From Mycobacterium nebraskense (lineage in GTDB: Bacteria; Actinomycetota; Actinomycetes; Mycobacteriales; Mycobacteriaceae), in assembly GCF_002102255.1 (NCBI RefSeq), contig NZ_LQPH01000126.1:1-58380 (forward strand): 58,380 bases of DNA, written 5' to 3'. Every line of letters starts with the position of its first letter. Position 1 is the stretch's first letter. Of this stretch, positions 17,653 to 27,031 are shown piece after piece. The notes under the pieces are model-generated. The model worked only from the letters and a program-made list of their open reading frames with translations. It made no database searches and had not been told where the DNA came from. Made by a program: the position numbers and the translations under genes.

Positions 17653-18564
17653 TTACCGTGTCGCCATTATGTATTGGGATCGCATGAAACTGTCGATCTT
17701 GACGTCGACTTCCGGCGGGGTCATCCCATAACCGGCCTGCAGGTCGAGGGTGTTGCGGACGGGTTCGACCACCCATCCGTGCGCGGCCAGTCGTTCCGCG
17801 GGATCGGTCTGCGGCTCGTAGGTCAGGGCGGAGAAATCGACGTCGCCGGACATGTTGACGCCGGGATGCGCCGTCTCCAGGGCCTCGAGCTGGTCGTGGT
17901 CCAGGCGAGACCCCAGCGCACCGATAGCGATTCGGCTGCCGGGCGCACTGAGCCCGCTGATCCGGGTGAAGAGCGTGTTCTGGGCGTCGTCAGTCAGGTA
18001 GGGCAGCACCCCCTCCACCGACCAGGCGCTGGGGCGTTCCACGTCGAAACCCGCCGCTTCCAATGCCCTTGACCAGTCGGTGCGCAGATCGGCGGCGACC
18101 TCGACCCTGCGGGCCTTGGGTGCGGCACCCTGCTCGTTCAGCACGCGCGCCTTGAATTCCAGCACCTTCGGCAGGTCGACCTCGAAAACCGTTGTCTCCT
18201 GCGGCCATTCGAGTCGATATGCCCGGGAGTCCAGTCCGGCGGCGACGATCACCGCCTGGCGTATGCCCGCGGCGCCGGCGTCGACGAAGAAGTCGTCGAA
18301 GAACCGGGTCTGTACGCCGTAGAGGCGGGGGAAGGCCATCTCGTCTTCGGAGGTGCCCGGGTTGGCAAGCGTGGCCGCCAAATACGGGTCTTGCGACGCG
18401 GCGATGAAGACCTTCGCGTAGTCGTCACGGACCAGCGGCTGCGGGCTCATGGCATGCAGCGCACGCCAGCCGGCCACCAGCAGGGCGGTGTAGCCGACGC
18501 TGCTGACGATGTCCCAGTTGTCATCGTCCGAACGGAGCGAGCCGAATTCGGGCGTCGTGCTCAT
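17653..18564 (-). CDS. SAM-dependent methyltransferase (Rv1896c-like)
   Basis: 303-residue class I methyltransferase of the large mycobacterial family related to leucine carboxyl methyltransferases. Seen: [20 protein letters not shown], the SAM-binding GLDSRAYRL turn, [13 protein letters not shown] as the acidic strand, and [15 protein letters not shown] after it. The length equals that of Rv1896c. Mycobacteria have many paralogues, several implicated in methylating polyketide- or phenolic-lipid-like substrates, but this one's target is unknown. GGGAGGG precedes the ATG. It heads the short leftward operon with the HAD gene. Confidence 0.93.
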   Translation of the reverse strand: MSTTPEFGSLRSDDDNWDIVSSVGYTALLVAGWRALHAMSPQPLVRDDYAKVFIAASQDPYLAATLANPGTSEDEMAFPRLYGVQTRFFDDFFVDAGAAGIRQAVIVAAGLDSRAYRLEWPQETTVFEVDLPKVLEFKARVLNEQGAAPKARRVEVAADLRTDWSRALEAAGFDVERPSAWSVEGVLPYLTDDAQNTLFTRISGLSAPGSRIAIGALGSRLDHDQLEALETAHPGVNMSGDVDFSALTYEPQTDPAERLAAHGWVVEPVRNTLDLQAGYGMTPPEVDVKIDSFMRSQYIMATR

Positions 18565-18630
18565 GGTCGCCCTCCCGCCAGCAATCGGTCACGAAGAACC
18601 GAGATATCCAACGTACCCGCAGTCGCGTGC

Positions 18631-19062
18631 TCAGAGCTCCAGAAACACGGTGACCGGGCCGTCGTTGACCAATTCGACCTGCATGTTCGCGCCGAACACC
18701 CCGGTCTGGACCTCGGCGCCCAGCCGCTGCAACGCCTCGGCGAACGCCGCGACCAGCGGCTCGGCGACCGCGCCCGGTGCCGCCGCATTCCACGACGGCC
18801 GCCGGCCCTTGGCGGTGTCGGCGTACAGGGTGAACTGACTGATAACCAAGATCGGCGCGTTGACGTCGGCGGCGGACCGTTCGTCGGCGAGAATGCGTAA
18901 ATACCAGAGCTTTTCAGCGAGGCGTCGCGCCTTGTCGAGGTCATCGCTGTGGGTGACGCCGACGAAGGCAAGCAGGCCCTGACCGTCGGGCCGGATGGCC
19001 CCGACCACTTCGCCGCCGACCGACACCGTCGCCGACGCGACCCGTTGCACCAAAACGCGCAT
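18631..19062 (-). CDS. dtd: D-aminoacyl-tRNA deacylase
   Basis: 143-residue cytoplasmic editing enzyme that hydrolyses D-aminoacyl (and Gly-mischarged) tRNA. The family start [20 protein letters not shown], the signature [20 protein letters not shown] with the SQFT active-site motif, and the final [15 protein letters not shown] with the NxGP motif (here NDGP) are all present. The length equals the M. tuberculosis protein. The frame is open upstream to 19383 but only 19062 gives the conserved N-terminus. It diverges from the thiamine-binding-like gene with a 52-base gap. Nothing is missing from the active site. Confidence 0.97.
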   Translation of the reverse strand: MRVLVQRVASATVSVGGEVVGAIRPDGQGLLAFVGVTHSDDLDKARRLAEKLWYLRILADERSAADVNAPILVISQFTLYADTAKGRRPSWNAAAPGAVAEPLVAAFAEALQRLGAEVQTGVFGANMQVELVNDGPVTVFLEL

Positions 19063-19114
19063 GGGCCTTGATGCTGCCAGGCCGGCCGCGGAAAAGGTTG
19101 GGTACGCTCGTTGA

Positions 19115-19420
19115 GTGTCCGTGCTCGTCGCGTTCTCCGTCACGCCAATGGGTGTGGGCGAGGGCGTCGGCGAGATCGTCGCCGAAGCGGTTCGGGTGGT
19201 TCGCGATTCCGGCCTGCCCAACAAGACGGATTCGATGTTCACCGTGATCGAGGGCGAAACCTGGGAAGAAGTGATGGCGGTCGTGCAGCGCGCGGTCGAG
19301 GCGGTGGCCGCTCGCGCACCCCGGGTCAGCACGGTGATCAAGGCGGATTTGCGGGCCGGCGTCAGCGACGCGATGACGCACAAGGTCGCCTCCGTCGAGC
19401 GTTACCTCGAAGAGGGTTAG
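19115..19420 (+). CDS. MTH1187-family thiamine-binding-like protein (Rv1898-like)
   Basis: 101-residue cytoplasmic protein of the MTH1187/YkoF family, ferredoxin-like folds that bind thiamine or its precursors. Seen: [20 protein letters not shown], then [19 protein letters not shown] and [20 protein letters not shown], which are the three conserved blocks. The start is the GTG at 19115. A TACGCT hexamer at 19102-19107 lies only 7 bases before it, so the mRNA may be leaderless. Its 3' end overlaps the convergent macro-domain gene by four bases (TTAG at 19417-19420). Role unknown. Confidence 0.9.
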   Translation: MSVLVAFSVTPMGVGEGVGEIVAEAVRVVRDSGLPNKTDSMFTVIEGETWEEVMAVVQRAVEAVAARAPRVSTVIKADLRAGVSDAMTHKVASVERYLEEG

Positions 19421-19911
19421 CCCGCTACGGCGTCCCGGAACGCCCGCTCGGCCGCGTCGCCATGGACCGCGAACACCACTTTCTCTAACGACTTCGCCTG
19501 GTGTAGCCGGACGGCGTCGACCATCAACCGCGCCGCCTCGTCGAGCGGGAAACCGCCGACGCCGGTACCGAAGGCGACCAGCCCCAGCGTCCGGCAGCCG
19601 AGCTCGTCGGCCTTCCGCAGCGTTGAGGCGGCGGCCCGGGCGATGATCTCCGCCGAGGTCGGGCCGCCGAGCTCCATGGTCGCGGCGTGGATGACGTAGC
19701 GCGCCGGCATGTCGCCGGCCGTGGTCTCGACGGCGTCCCCGAGCCCGATGGGCGCCTTCTCGGTCGACTCGCGCTGCACCGCCGGGCCACCGGCGCGCGC
19801 GATCGCCGCGGCGACACCGCCCGCGTGCCGCAGTTGTGTGTTGGCCGCGTTGGTGATCGCGTCGACGTCGAGCTTGGTGACGTCCGCCTGCAAAACCTCT
19901 AGCTCGATCAT
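19417..19911 (-). CDS. Macro-domain protein (ADP-ribose binding)
   Basis: 164-residue protein that is a single macro domain, a fold that binds ADP-ribose and often removes ADP-ribose from proteins or O-acetyl-ADP-ribose. Seen: [20 protein letters not shown], the [19 protein letters not shown] loop, the phosphate-binding [16 protein letters not shown] and an Asn pair in TNAANTQL. The M. tuberculosis gene at this position (lppD) is annotated as a lipoprotein, but this one has no signal peptide from its ATG at 19911. Longer frames upstream run antisense into cinA and are unlikely. Its start is 35 bases from the divergent cinA start. Confidence 0.92.
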   Translation of the reverse strand: MIELEVLQADVTKLDVDAITNAANTQLRHAGGVAAAIARAGGPAVQRESTEKAPIGLGDAVETTAGDMPARYVIHAATMELGGPTSAEIIARAAASTLRKADELGCRTLGLVAFGTGVGGFPLDEAARLMVDAVRLHQAKSLEKVVFAVHGDAAERAFRDAVAG

Positions 19912-19945
19912 CGGCTCATTGTCGCCCAGGCCTGCCAGTAGGCTC

Positions 19946-21220
19946 ATGGCGGTGAGCGCACGCGCAGGCATCGTCGTCACCGGAACCGAAGTCCTCACCG
20001 GGCGCGTCCATGATGCGAACGGCCCGTGGATCGCCGATCGTCTTCTGGAGCTGGGCGTCGAGCTGGCGCACATCACCATCTGCGGCGACCGTCCCGCCGA
20101 CATCGAGGCGCAGCTGCGCTTCATGGCGGAACAGGGCATGGATCTGATCGTCACCAGCGGTGGCCTGGGGCCGACGGCCGACGACATGACGGTTGAGGTC
20201 GTGGCGCGGTTCTGCGGGCGCGAGCTGGTGTTGGACGACGAGACCGAGAACAAGATCGCGAACATCCTCAAAAAGCTGATGGTGCGCTTCGAAGGTGTCG
20301 ACTTCGAGGCCGTGCGCGCCGCCAACCGCAAGCAGGCGATGATTCCCGCCGGAGCGCAGGTGCTCGACCCGGTCGGCACCGCGCCCGGTGTGGTCGTCCC
20401 CGGCAAGCCGACGGTCATCGTGCTTCCGGGGCCGCCGCGCGAGCTGCAGCCGATGTGGCGCCGGGCCATCGAGACGCCTGCGGCGCAGCAGGCCATCGCC
20501 GGCCGCACGCTCTATCGGCAGGAGACCGTGCGCATGTTCGGGCTGCCCGAATCGGGTCTGGCCGAGACGCTGCGCGACGCCGAGACGTCGGTTCCCGGCT
20601 TCGAGTCGCTCGAGATCACCACCTGCTTGCGGCGGGGCGAGGTCGAGATGGTCACGCGCTACGAGCCCGACGCCGCCGCCAGCTACGGGAAGCTGGTGCA
20701 GCTGATCCGCGACCGACACGGACAGCAGCTCTTCTCCGAGGATGGAACCACGGTGGACGATCTGGTCGCCCTGTCGCTGGCCGGGCGCCGGATAGCGACC
20801 GCCGAATCCTGCACCGCCGGGCTGTTGGCGGCGCGGCTGACCGACCGGCCCGGATCGTCGGACTACGTGGCCGGCGGTGTGGTGGCCTACTCCAACGATG
20901 CGAAGGCGGAGCTGCTCGGCGTCGACCCGGCGCTGATCGAGGCCCACGGCGCGGTGTCCGAGCCGGTGGCCGAGGCGATGGCGGCCGGCGCGCTGCGCCG
21001 CTTTGGCGCCGACACCGCCGTCGCGATCACCGGAATCGCCGGTCCGGGTGGCGGCACTCCCGAAAAGCCGGTGGGCACAGTGTGTTTCACGGCGATGCTC
21101 GCGGACGGCCGTAAGGACACCCGCACGTTGCGGCTGCCCGGCAACCGCTCCGATATCCGGGAGCGCTCCACGACGGTGGCGATGCACCTGCTGCGGCGCC
21201 TGCTGGGCGCCACCAACTAG
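19946..21220 (+). CDS. cinA: CinA-like protein (nicotinamide-nucleotide amidase / competence-damage)
   Basis: 424-residue cytoplasmic protein in two parts. The N-terminal part is a molybdopterin-binding-like domain ([20 protein letters not shown], then [19 protein letters not shown]). The C-terminal part is the CinA amidase domain ([20 protein letters not shown], then [20 protein letters not shown]). The C-terminal domain deamidates nicotinamide mononucleotide in pyridine-nucleotide recycling. In mycobacteria CinA has been linked to tolerance of NAD-adduct drugs such as isoniazid, so its presence in a window without katG is notable. The ATG at 19946 gives the standard N-terminus. In M. tuberculosis lipJ lies between the macro gene and cinA; it is absent here. 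Confidence 0.96.
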   Translation: MAVSARAGIVVTGTEVLTGRVHDANGPWIADRLLELGVELAHITICGDRPADIEAQLRFMAEQGMDLIVTSGGLGPTADDMTVEVVARFCGRELVLDDETENKIANILKKLMVRFEGVDFEAVRAANRKQAMIPAGAQVLDPVGTAPGVVVPGKPTVIVLPGPPRELQPMWRRAIETPAAQQAIAGRTLYRQETVRMFGLPESGLAETLRDAETSVPGFESLEITTCLRRGEVEMVTRYEPDAAASYGKLVQLIRDRHGQQLFSEDGTTVDDLVALSLAGRRIATAESCTAGLLAARLTDRPGSSDYVAGGVVAYSNDAKAELLGVDPALIEAHGAVSEPVAEAMAAGALRRFGADTAVAITGIAGPGGGTPEKPVGTVCFTAMLADGRKDTRTLRLPGNRSDIRERSTTVAMHLLRRLLGATN

Positions 21221-21223
21221 GGC

Positions 21224-22486
21224 TCACGTCATTTCGGTTGGCAGAAAGGCGCTTTCGGCGGTTCCGAAGCGAATACCCGTGGCGTCCTTACCGATCAGCG
21301 TCAGGAACGCCACGGCGATCAGCACGGGCACGATCGTCGCCGCCAAGGCGAAGGGATAACCGTGTGACTCCGCCAGGCGCTCCTGAATGGGTAGGTTGAA
21401 GGCAGCCAGCAGGTTCCCCAACTGGTAGGTAACGCCCGGGTAGAGACCACGGATGGCGTCCGGCGACATCTCGGTCAGGTGGGCGGGAATCACCCCCCAG
21501 GCTCCCTGCACGCACAGCTGCATCAGGAACGAGCCGAGGCACAGCATCGCCGCCGTGCGCGAGTAGGCGAACAGCGGAACGATCGGCAGTCCCAACAGCG
21601 CACAAAAGATGATGGTGTAGCGGCGGCTGAAACGCTGCGACAACGTGCCGAAGACCAGCCCCCCGATGATGGCGCCCAGGTTGTAGACGATGACGATCCA
21701 TTTGACCGTCGCGCTGGACAGGCCGGCGCCATGGTTGGCGGTCGACGTCAGGAACGTCGGGTAGACGTCCTGGGTGCCGTGGCTCATCCAGTTGAATGCC
21801 GTCATCAGCAGCACCAAGTAGAAGAACCGGCGGACGATCGCCCCGTCGCGCAACACATCGCGGATTCTGGTGCTGGTCAGTTTCATCTGATCCTGCGCGG
21901 CTTCCCAGACTTCGGACTCCTCCACCCGGTAGCGGATGATCAGGCTGACCAGCGCGGGGATGATGCTCAAAGCGAAGAGCCAGCGCCACGACAGCCCAAG
22001 CCAATTCATCACCACCAGCGACGCGACGCTCGCCAACAAGTAGCCGAACGCATAGCCCTCCTGCAGCAGCCCGGAGAAGAAGCCGCGTCGCTCGACCGGA
22101 ACCTTCTCCATGGCGAGCGCGGCGCCCAGGCCCCACTCACCGCCCATGCCGATGCCGTAGAGCAGTCGCAGGATCACCAGCACGGTGAAGTTGGGTGCGA
22201 ACGCGCACAGGAAGCCGACCACGGAGTAGAAAATCACGTCCACCATCAGCGGCAGCCGCCGACCGACGCGGTCGGCCCACAGCCCGAACAGCAGCGCGCC
22301 GACCGGCCGCATGACCAGGGTGGCGGTGGTGACGAACGCGACCTCGGCCTTGCTGTGGTGAAAAGTCTTGGCGATGTCGGCGTAGACGAGCACGACGATG
22401 AAATAGTCGAAGGCGTCCATCGTCCAGCCCAACAACGCCGCGATGAACGAGTTTCGCTGATCGGCGGTCAACCGTTGTGTGGTCAC
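21224..22486 (-). CDS. nanT: MFS transporter, NanT-like
   Basis: 420-residue inner-membrane transporter of the major facilitator superfamily with twelve predicted helices. MFS signatures are visible: [17 protein letters not shown] between helices 2 and 3 and [19 protein letters not shown] between 8 and 9. The first helix carries [10 protein letters not shown], and [20 protein letters not shown] is typical of sialate/sugar-acid proton symporters. Named nanT in M. tuberculosis by similarity only; transport of sialic acid is not established and aromatic or carboxylic acids are equally possible. The start is a GTG at 22486. It ends 3 bases from the convergent cinA stop. Confidence 0.92.
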   Translation of the reverse strand: MTTQRLTADQRNSFIAALLGWTMDAFDYFIVVLVYADIAKTFHHSKAEVAFVTTATLVMRPVGALLFGLWADRVGRRLPLMVDVIFYSVVGFLCAFAPNFTVLVILRLLYGIGMGGEWGLGAALAMEKVPVERRGFFSGLLQEGYAFGYLLASVASLVVMNWLGLSWRWLFALSIIPALVSLIIRYRVEESEVWEAAQDQMKLTSTRIRDVLRDGAIVRRFFYLVLLMTAFNWMSHGTQDVYPTFLTSTANHGAGLSSATVKWIVIVYNLGAIIGGLVFGTLSQRFSRRYTIIFCALLGLPIVPLFAYSRTAAMLCLGSFLMQLCVQGAWGVIPAHLTEMSPDAIRGLYPGVTYQLGNLLAAFNLPIQERLAESHGYPFALAATIVPVLIAVAFLTLIGKDATGIRFGTAESAFLPTEMT

Positions 22487-22561
22487 GTCAGCATCGTGGC
22501 CTACCCGGCGCGGGATGGCGAGTCTTCTCCCCGCGTGCCATCACGGCGGGGGCCCCGGCGC

Positions 22562-23452
22562 TCATCCCACCAGCTTTTGCATTCCCAGCCGATAGGCATA
22601 GAGGCTGTGGCGCCATACTGCGCCGAGACCGCCGCTGTTGATGTAGATCGCGCTGCCGACGTGCTCGTAGGGGCAAGGCGGTAGCAGCGGAATGAGATCG
22701 GAATAGTTCACCACTCGGTAGCAGGAGCTGATGGTCTCATTGAACGGGTTGACGAAATCGGTGAACCCGGACTTTGGCCCGGCAAAGGTGATGAGGCGAG
22801 GCGCAAGATTCGGCGGGATGTTCACGAAGATATCGGGCGCGGAGACAACGGAAAGCGCCCCGCCCAGGCTGTGTCCGACGATCAGGAGGTTATTGCACCC
22901 CGCGCACGCTGCGCCCAGGTTGGCCATGATGCTGGCGCGGACCATGCGATAGACGGCGTGAAAGCCACCCTGCACGCATCCGAACTTGGGAACGAATCCG
23001 TAGGGCGTGGGAATGATGTCCAAGTCCGTGAGCACGTCGTCGAGGTCGGTGGTGCCACGAAACGCCACGAATGCGGTGCCGGTGGAGAGGTTATTGCCAA
23101 TGAGGCCGAAGATGTTGTTTCGCAGCACCATTTTTGCCGCCACAGGATGTTGGGCAGCCAATGCCGCCGCGAGAGCACGGTCGCCTTGGATCTGCGCGGT
23201 CGCTTGGTAGCCCGGCGGAAGGTTCAACGGGCTGCCGGACATTGCGTTGTACGCGGAAAAAGCCAAGGGAATGGCCACATTGAGGGCGAAAGCCGGGTCG
23301 AATCCCGTCGAAGACTGCGCGGCCGCGCCAATCGGAGCAGCGTTCACGTTCACCGGGGAGATCCATGGCGCGATAATTGCGGAGCCGCCCAGTAAAGCTG
23401 CTTTTGTCAGGAAGTCGCGCCGCGCCATTCCCCTCGAAAGAGAATCGCTCAT
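22562..23452 (-). CDS. Tat-exported class 3 lipase-like hydrolase
   Basis: 296-residue predicted exported lipase. The N-terminus from the ATG at 23452 has the twin-arginine motif RRDFLTK (residues 11-17), a hydrophobic stretch and a cleavage region near NVNAAP, so export in folded form is likely. The mature part has the lipase nucleophile elbow GHSLGGALSVVSAP, VAFRGTTDLDDVLTDL as the oxyanion segment, and a late YSDLIPLLPPCPYEH region with Asp and His to complete the triad. AAAGGAAAT precedes the start; an upstream ATG at 23473 would put residues before the Tat signal. A triacylglycerol or cutin-like substrate is inferred from the family. No M. tuberculosis counterpart in this slot that I recall. 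Confidence 0.9.
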   Translation of the reverse strand: MSDSLSRGMARRDFLTKAALLGGSAIIAPWISPVNVNAAPIGAAAQSSTGFDPAFALNVAIPLAFSAYNAMSGSPLNLPPGYQATAQIQGDRALAAALAAQHPVAAKMVLRNNIFGLIGNNLSTGTAFVAFRGTTDLDDVLTDLDIIPTPYGFVPKFGCVQGGFHAVYRMVRASIMANLGAACAGCNNLLIVGHSLGGALSVVSAPDIFVNIPPNLAPRLITFAGPKSGFTDFVNPFNETISSCYRVVNYSDLIPLLPPCPYEHVGSAIYINSGGLGAVWRHSLYAYRLGMQKLVG

Positions 23453-23732
23453 CGATTTCCTTTCTAGGTTTGCCATGAATACGGTACGGGACAAATCGTC
23501 GTAGTCTTGAACCGTTGTTCTTCTGTCACTATTTCGAAATCGACGCGCGCGTAGGCGAGCCGAGAGTAGAATGCTCATAACCCTTTCGGTTCAGCAGTCC
23601 ACGGGGAGACAACGGCGGGCGCTATCCAGCAATTGTCAAGAATTGGATCGGCGTCGATCGCACTCGTCTGCGCGCCGATGCGATCGCGTGAACCGTTTCA
23701 ACATGCAATCCGCGAGAGTAAGTTGCGAATAC
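23453..23732. other. Divergent promoter region, lipase / amidohydrolase
   Basis: A 280-base stretch with no gene that I can support. It must hold the promoters of the leftward lipase and the rightward amidohydrolase. It is AT-richer than its surroundings (for example 23510-23535 and 23625-23645). No clear operator palindrome of more than five bases per arm is seen; CAATT/AATTG near 23630-23645 is the best. Confidence 0.45.
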
Positions 23733-24800
23733 ATGCGCATCATCGACGCCGACGGACACGTCGCCGAGAACTCCTCGCTGGCAATCGAAGCGATCAAACG
23801 CTGGCCGCAGCACGTCAAGCCCAGCACCGACGGGCGGCTGCGGTTGACGTTCGAAGGCCGCAACTACCCGGAGGACCAGGGCCCGGGTGCCGGTTGTCCG
23901 CCCGAGCACGGCATCAGCAAGGCGCCGGACATCAACTGCCGCTCGACCGAGGGCGTGCTGGGCGATGCCGATCGCGACCACATCGACACGATGGTGTTGT
24001 ATCCGAGTCTCGGCCTGTGCGCGCCCAGCCTCGAGGACCCCGAGTTCGCCGCCGGGTTCGCCCGCCTCTACAACCAGTGGATCGCGGATTACTGCGCCCC
24101 GTCGGGCGGCCGGCTAAAGGGTGTCGCTGTCACCCCGATCGAGCACGGCCAGGCGGCGATCGACGTCATGACCGAAGCGAAAGACCTTGGGCTGGTGGCT
24201 ACTCTGGTCCCGCCGGCACTCAAGACCCGTAACCTCGACCACCCCGACCTCGACCCCTTCTACGCCGCCGCGGTCGACCTGGAGATGCCGCTGGGCATTC
24301 ATGGCGCCCCGGGCATTCACCTGCCGAAGATCGGTGTGGACCGCTTCACCAATTACATTCAGGTGCACTGCATCAGTTTCCCGTTCGACCAGATGACGGC
24401 CATGACCGCGCTGGTCTCCGGCGGCGTCTTCGAGCGCCACCCACAAGTGCGTGTCGCCTTCCTCGAGGCGGGCGCGGGTTGGGTCCCGTTCTTCATGGAT
24501 CGCCTGCACGAGCACTACGAGAAGCGCGGCGATTGGGTCGAACGCGGCTGGCGCCGCGACCCGCACGAATACCTGGCCGCGGGCAACATCTGGGTGACGT
24601 GCGAGCCGGAGGAGCCGATCCTGCCCGGGGTGATCGACGTGCTCGGCGCCGACTTCATCATGTTCGCCAGCGACTACCCGCACTGGGACGGCGAATGGCC
24701 GGAAAGCACCAAGCACCTGCGGACCCGCGCGGACATCAGCGAAGAGGCCCGCGAAAAGATCGGCGGATTGAACGCGCAGCGCTTCTACAACTTGAACTAA
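23733..24800 (+). CDS. Amidohydrolase-family protein (ACMSD-like)
   Basis: 355-residue metal-dependent hydrolase or decarboxylase of the amidohydrolase-2 group. Seen: the N-terminal metal ligands in IIDADGHVAEN, LGIHGAPGIHLPKIGVDRF with a central His, FLEAGAGWVPFFMDRLHEHY with another, and the C-terminal FASDYPHWDGEWPES with the metal Asp. In ACMSD and related decarboxylases these residues hold one zinc. The family includes enzymes for aromatic and terpenoid acids in actinobacteria. The ATG at 23733 starts at the conserved N-terminus; the frame is open upstream to 23571 without a plausible start. It is followed 24 bases later by a membrane-protein gene. Confidence 0.92.
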   Translation: MRIIDADGHVAENSSLAIEAIKRWPQHVKPSTDGRLRLTFEGRNYPEDQGPGAGCPPEHGISKAPDINCRSTEGVLGDADRDHIDTMVLYPSLGLCAPSLEDPEFAAGFARLYNQWIADYCAPSGGRLKGVAVTPIEHGQAAIDVMTEAKDLGLVATLVPPALKTRNLDHPDLDPFYAAAVDLEMPLGIHGAPGIHLPKIGVDRFTNYIQVHCISFPFDQMTAMTALVSGGVFERHPQVRVAFLEAGAGWVPFFMDRLHEHYEKRGDWVERGWRRDPHEYLAAGNIWVTCEPEEPILPGVIDVLGADFIMFASDYPHWDGEWPESTKHLRTRADISEEAREKIGGLNAQRFYNLN

Positions 24801-24824
24801 AACGGGCCGCCTGGTGAGAGGATC

Positions 24825-25223
24825 GTGAGCATGGGCCCTTTTCTGCTGCGCGCCGCACTGACCGGTTTCGCGCTATGGCTGGTCACGAAGTTCGTCCACG
24901 GGATCACGTTCGTCGGCGGTGACACGAAGCTGGAGCGGCTCGGCATCATCTTCGTCGTCGCCGTCATCTTCGGTCTGGTCAACGCGTTCATCAAGCCGAT
25001 TGTCCAGCTCTTGTCTATCCCGCTGTACATCCTGACGCTTGGCTTGTTCCATGTCGTCGTCAACGCGCTGATGTTGTGGATCACCGCCTGGATCACCGAG
25101 CACACCACCCATTGGGGTTTGCAGATCGATCATTTCTGGTGGACCGCGATCTGGGCCGCGATCGTGTTGTCCATCGTGAGCTGGCTGCTGTCGCTGATCA
25201 TTCGGGACGTCAGCCGCCGCTAG
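24825..25223 (+). CDS. Small four-helix membrane protein, phage-holin family IV fold (Rv1903-like)
   Basis: 132-residue integral membrane protein with four hydrophobic segments: LLRAALTGFALWLVTKFVHG, GIIFVVAVIFGLVNAFIKPI, LLSIPLYILTLGLFHVVVNA and WTAIWAAIVLSIVSWLLSLI. The phrase NAFIKPIVQLLSIPLYILTLGLF spans the conserved core of the 'phage holin family' of small bacterial membrane proteins, most of which are not phage genes. GAGAGGATC lies just upstream; the GTG at 24825 has better spacing than the ATG at 24831. Its stop overlaps the convergent enoyl-CoA hydratase stop within CTAG (25220-25223). Function unknown. Confidence 0.88.
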   Translation: MSMGPFLLRAALTGFALWLVTKFVHGITFVGGDTKLERLGIIFVVAVIFGLVNAFIKPIVQLLSIPLYILTLGLFHVVVNALMLWITAWITEHTTHWGLQIDHFWWTAIWAAIVLSIVSWLLSLIIRDVSRR

Positions 25224-26002
25224 CGGCCCTCCCACCGCGGCGGACGCTTCTCGGCAAAGGCCCGCGGGCCTTCCTTTGCGTCCTGGGTCTCGAAAATGCG
25301 GTCGCTGTGCCGGGTTTCGTTGTCGTATGCCGACTCCAGGTCCAGCGCCAAACCCTCGACGGCCGACTGCTTCGTCGCGAAGACCGCGAGCGGCGCGTTC
25401 GCCGCGATGCGCTCGGCGTAGTCGTACGCGGTGTCCATCAGCCGCTCCGGCGGGACCACGCGATTGATCAGTCCCATCGCCAGCGCTCGCTCCGCGTCCA
25501 CCATGTCGGCGGTCAGCAGCAGCTCCATCGCCAGCGGGTAGGGCATCTGCCGTGGCAGCCGCACCGTGCTCCCGCCGCCGGCGAAAAGGCCCCGCTTGGG
25601 CTCCATCACCGCGAATCGCGCGGCGGGTACGGCGACTCGGATGTCGGTGGAACTCAGCATCTCGAAGCCGCCCGCCACGCAGGTGCCGTTGACCGCCGCG
25701 ATGATCGGCTTGTAGACGGGGAAGCGGTGCAGGACGGCGTGGATGGCGTCGTCCTTGTTCCATCCCTCCGGCTGCGGCAGGTCCCCGGTGAGTTCGGGGA
25801 TGAACTTCTTCAGGTCGGCGCCGGTGCAAAAGTCTTGCCCCACACCGGTGATCACCGCCACCCAGGCGCTGGTGTCGTCGCGGAACGCCGCCCACGCGTG
25901 GGCCAGGTCGCGGAAATGTTCCATGTCCAGCGAGTTGCGGGTCTCGGGACGGTTGATCGTGATGGTGGCGATGTGAGCGTCCAGCGCGTAGTCGATGCTC
26001 AC
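25220..26002 (-). CDS. Enoyl-CoA hydratase/isomerase family protein
   Basis: 260-residue crotonase-fold enzyme, which typically adds water across an enoyl-CoA double bond or catalyses a related CoA-thioester reaction. Seen: IATITINRPETRNSLDMEHF, the oxyanion-hole segment ITGVGQDFCTGADLKKF, and AAVNGTCVAGGFEMLSSTDI with the second backbone-NH site. Its GTG start overlaps the stop of the D-amino acid oxidase in GTGA, with GGGAGG just upstream, so it is translationally coupled. That fixes the start within a longer open frame. The substrate cannot be told; the catalytic Glu pair of true hydratases is not obvious, so isomerase or other crotonase chemistry is possible. Confidence 0.93.
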   Translation of the reverse strand: MSIDYALDAHIATITINRPETRNSLDMEHFRDLAHAWAAFRDDTSAWVAVITGVGQDFCTGADLKKFIPELTGDLPQPEGWNKDDAIHAVLHRFPVYKPIIAAVNGTCVAGGFEMLSSTDIRVAVPAARFAVMEPKRGLFAGGGSTVRLPRQMPYPLAMELLLTADMVDAERALAMGLINRVVPPERLMDTAYDYAERIAANAPLAVFATKQSAVEGLALDLESAYDNETRHSDRIFETQDAKEGPRAFAEKRPPRWEGR

Positions 26003-26970
26003 CGCGCCTCCCGCTGACCGGCCAGGCGGACCACGTCGCGCGCGCATCCCCACGACAAGGTCACGCCATTGCCGCCGTGGCCATAGTTGTGGATGCACCG
26101 TGCCCGTCCGAGCGGCTCGGCCTCCACCCGCACCGAGGGACGGTCGGGACGCAGCCCGGTGATGGTCTCGATCACCTCGGCTTCGGCGAGCCGCGGCTCG
26201 ATCTGACGGCAGCGGTGCAGGATTCGTTCGGTCACGTCGGGGTCGGCAGCGGTGTCCCAGCGGCCGGGAATGCTGATGCCGCCGCACACCACACGCTTCG
26301 GGTGGGGGAAGTAGCAGGTCCATTCCGGGCCGCCGTTGATCTCCAGAAACAGTTGCCGCAGACCGGGATTGGTGAGCACGACGTGCTGGCCGAACAGCGG
26401 GCGCAGTGTGTCGTCGCCGGTCAGCGGTCGCGCCGCGAGGCCGGCGCAGTTGACCACGATCGGCGCGGCGTCGGCGGCCTCGGCCAGTGACCGCACCGGA
26501 TGCTCCTCGATTTGGCCGCCTGCCTCGGTCAGCCGCCGGGTCAGGTAGTCGAGATACTGCGGCATGTCAACCATCGGCAGCGTGGCACAAAAGCCGTTGC
26601 GAAAGCCGTCGGGGAGGTCGGCCCGGTCGGCCGGCCGCAGGCCGGGAATCAATGCCGCGGCGGACGACATCGCATCGGTCGCAGTCAATTCGCCGACGGC
26701 CAGCGCCGGCGCCAGTTGAACACCCGAGCTGGGATCGTCGGCGAGTTCGCGGAAGACACCCAGCGAGCGCTCGGTCCAATCGAGCGTGTCGCTGGCACGT
26801 TCGGCAGGCCGCGGCGGCAGCCATACCGCGCCAGCCACCTTCGAGGTCGTGTGCTGTGGCATGGCGGCGGTCCAGACCCGCACCGGCCAGCCGGCCTCGG
26901 CCAGGCACACCGCCGACGTCAGTCCGCTGACTCCGGCACCGACGACGACGATCTGTTGCGCACTGGCCAC
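25999..26970 (-). CDS. aao: D-amino acid oxidase
   Basis: 323-residue FAD flavoenzyme that oxidises D-amino acids to keto acids with release of ammonia and hydrogen peroxide. Seen: the FAD loop IVVVGAGVSGLTSAVCLAEA, TSKVAGAVWLPPRPAERASD near the flavin, VVNCAGLAARPLTGDDTLRP, and the C-terminal signature IHNYGHGGNGVTLSWGCA. Matches Rv1905c (aao). Its stop codon overlaps the start of the downstream enoyl-CoA hydratase. There is no signal peptide or peroxisomal-type tail. The peroxide it makes would need a catalase or peroxidase encoded elsewhere. Confidence 0.96.
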   Translation of the reverse strand: MASAQQIVVVGAGVSGLTSAVCLAEAGWPVRVWTAAMPQHTTSKVAGAVWLPPRPAERASDTLDWTERSLGVFRELADDPSSGVQLAPALAVGELTATDAMSSAAALIPGLRPADRADLPDGFRNGFCATLPMVDMPQYLDYLTRRLTEAGGQIEEHPVRSLAEAADAAPIVVNCAGLAARPLTGDDTLRPLFGQHVVLTNPGLRQLFLEINGGPEWTCYFPHPKRVVCGGISIPGRWDTAADPDVTERILHRCRQIEPRLAEAEVIETITGLRPDRPSVRVEAEPLGRARCIHNYGHGGNGVTLSWGCARDVVRLAGQREAR

Positions 26971-27031
26971 GGCGCCACCGTAGCGAAAACGGACGGATCG
27001 CGGGGTCGCGGCCGTCCAGCGTCAGTTCCCG

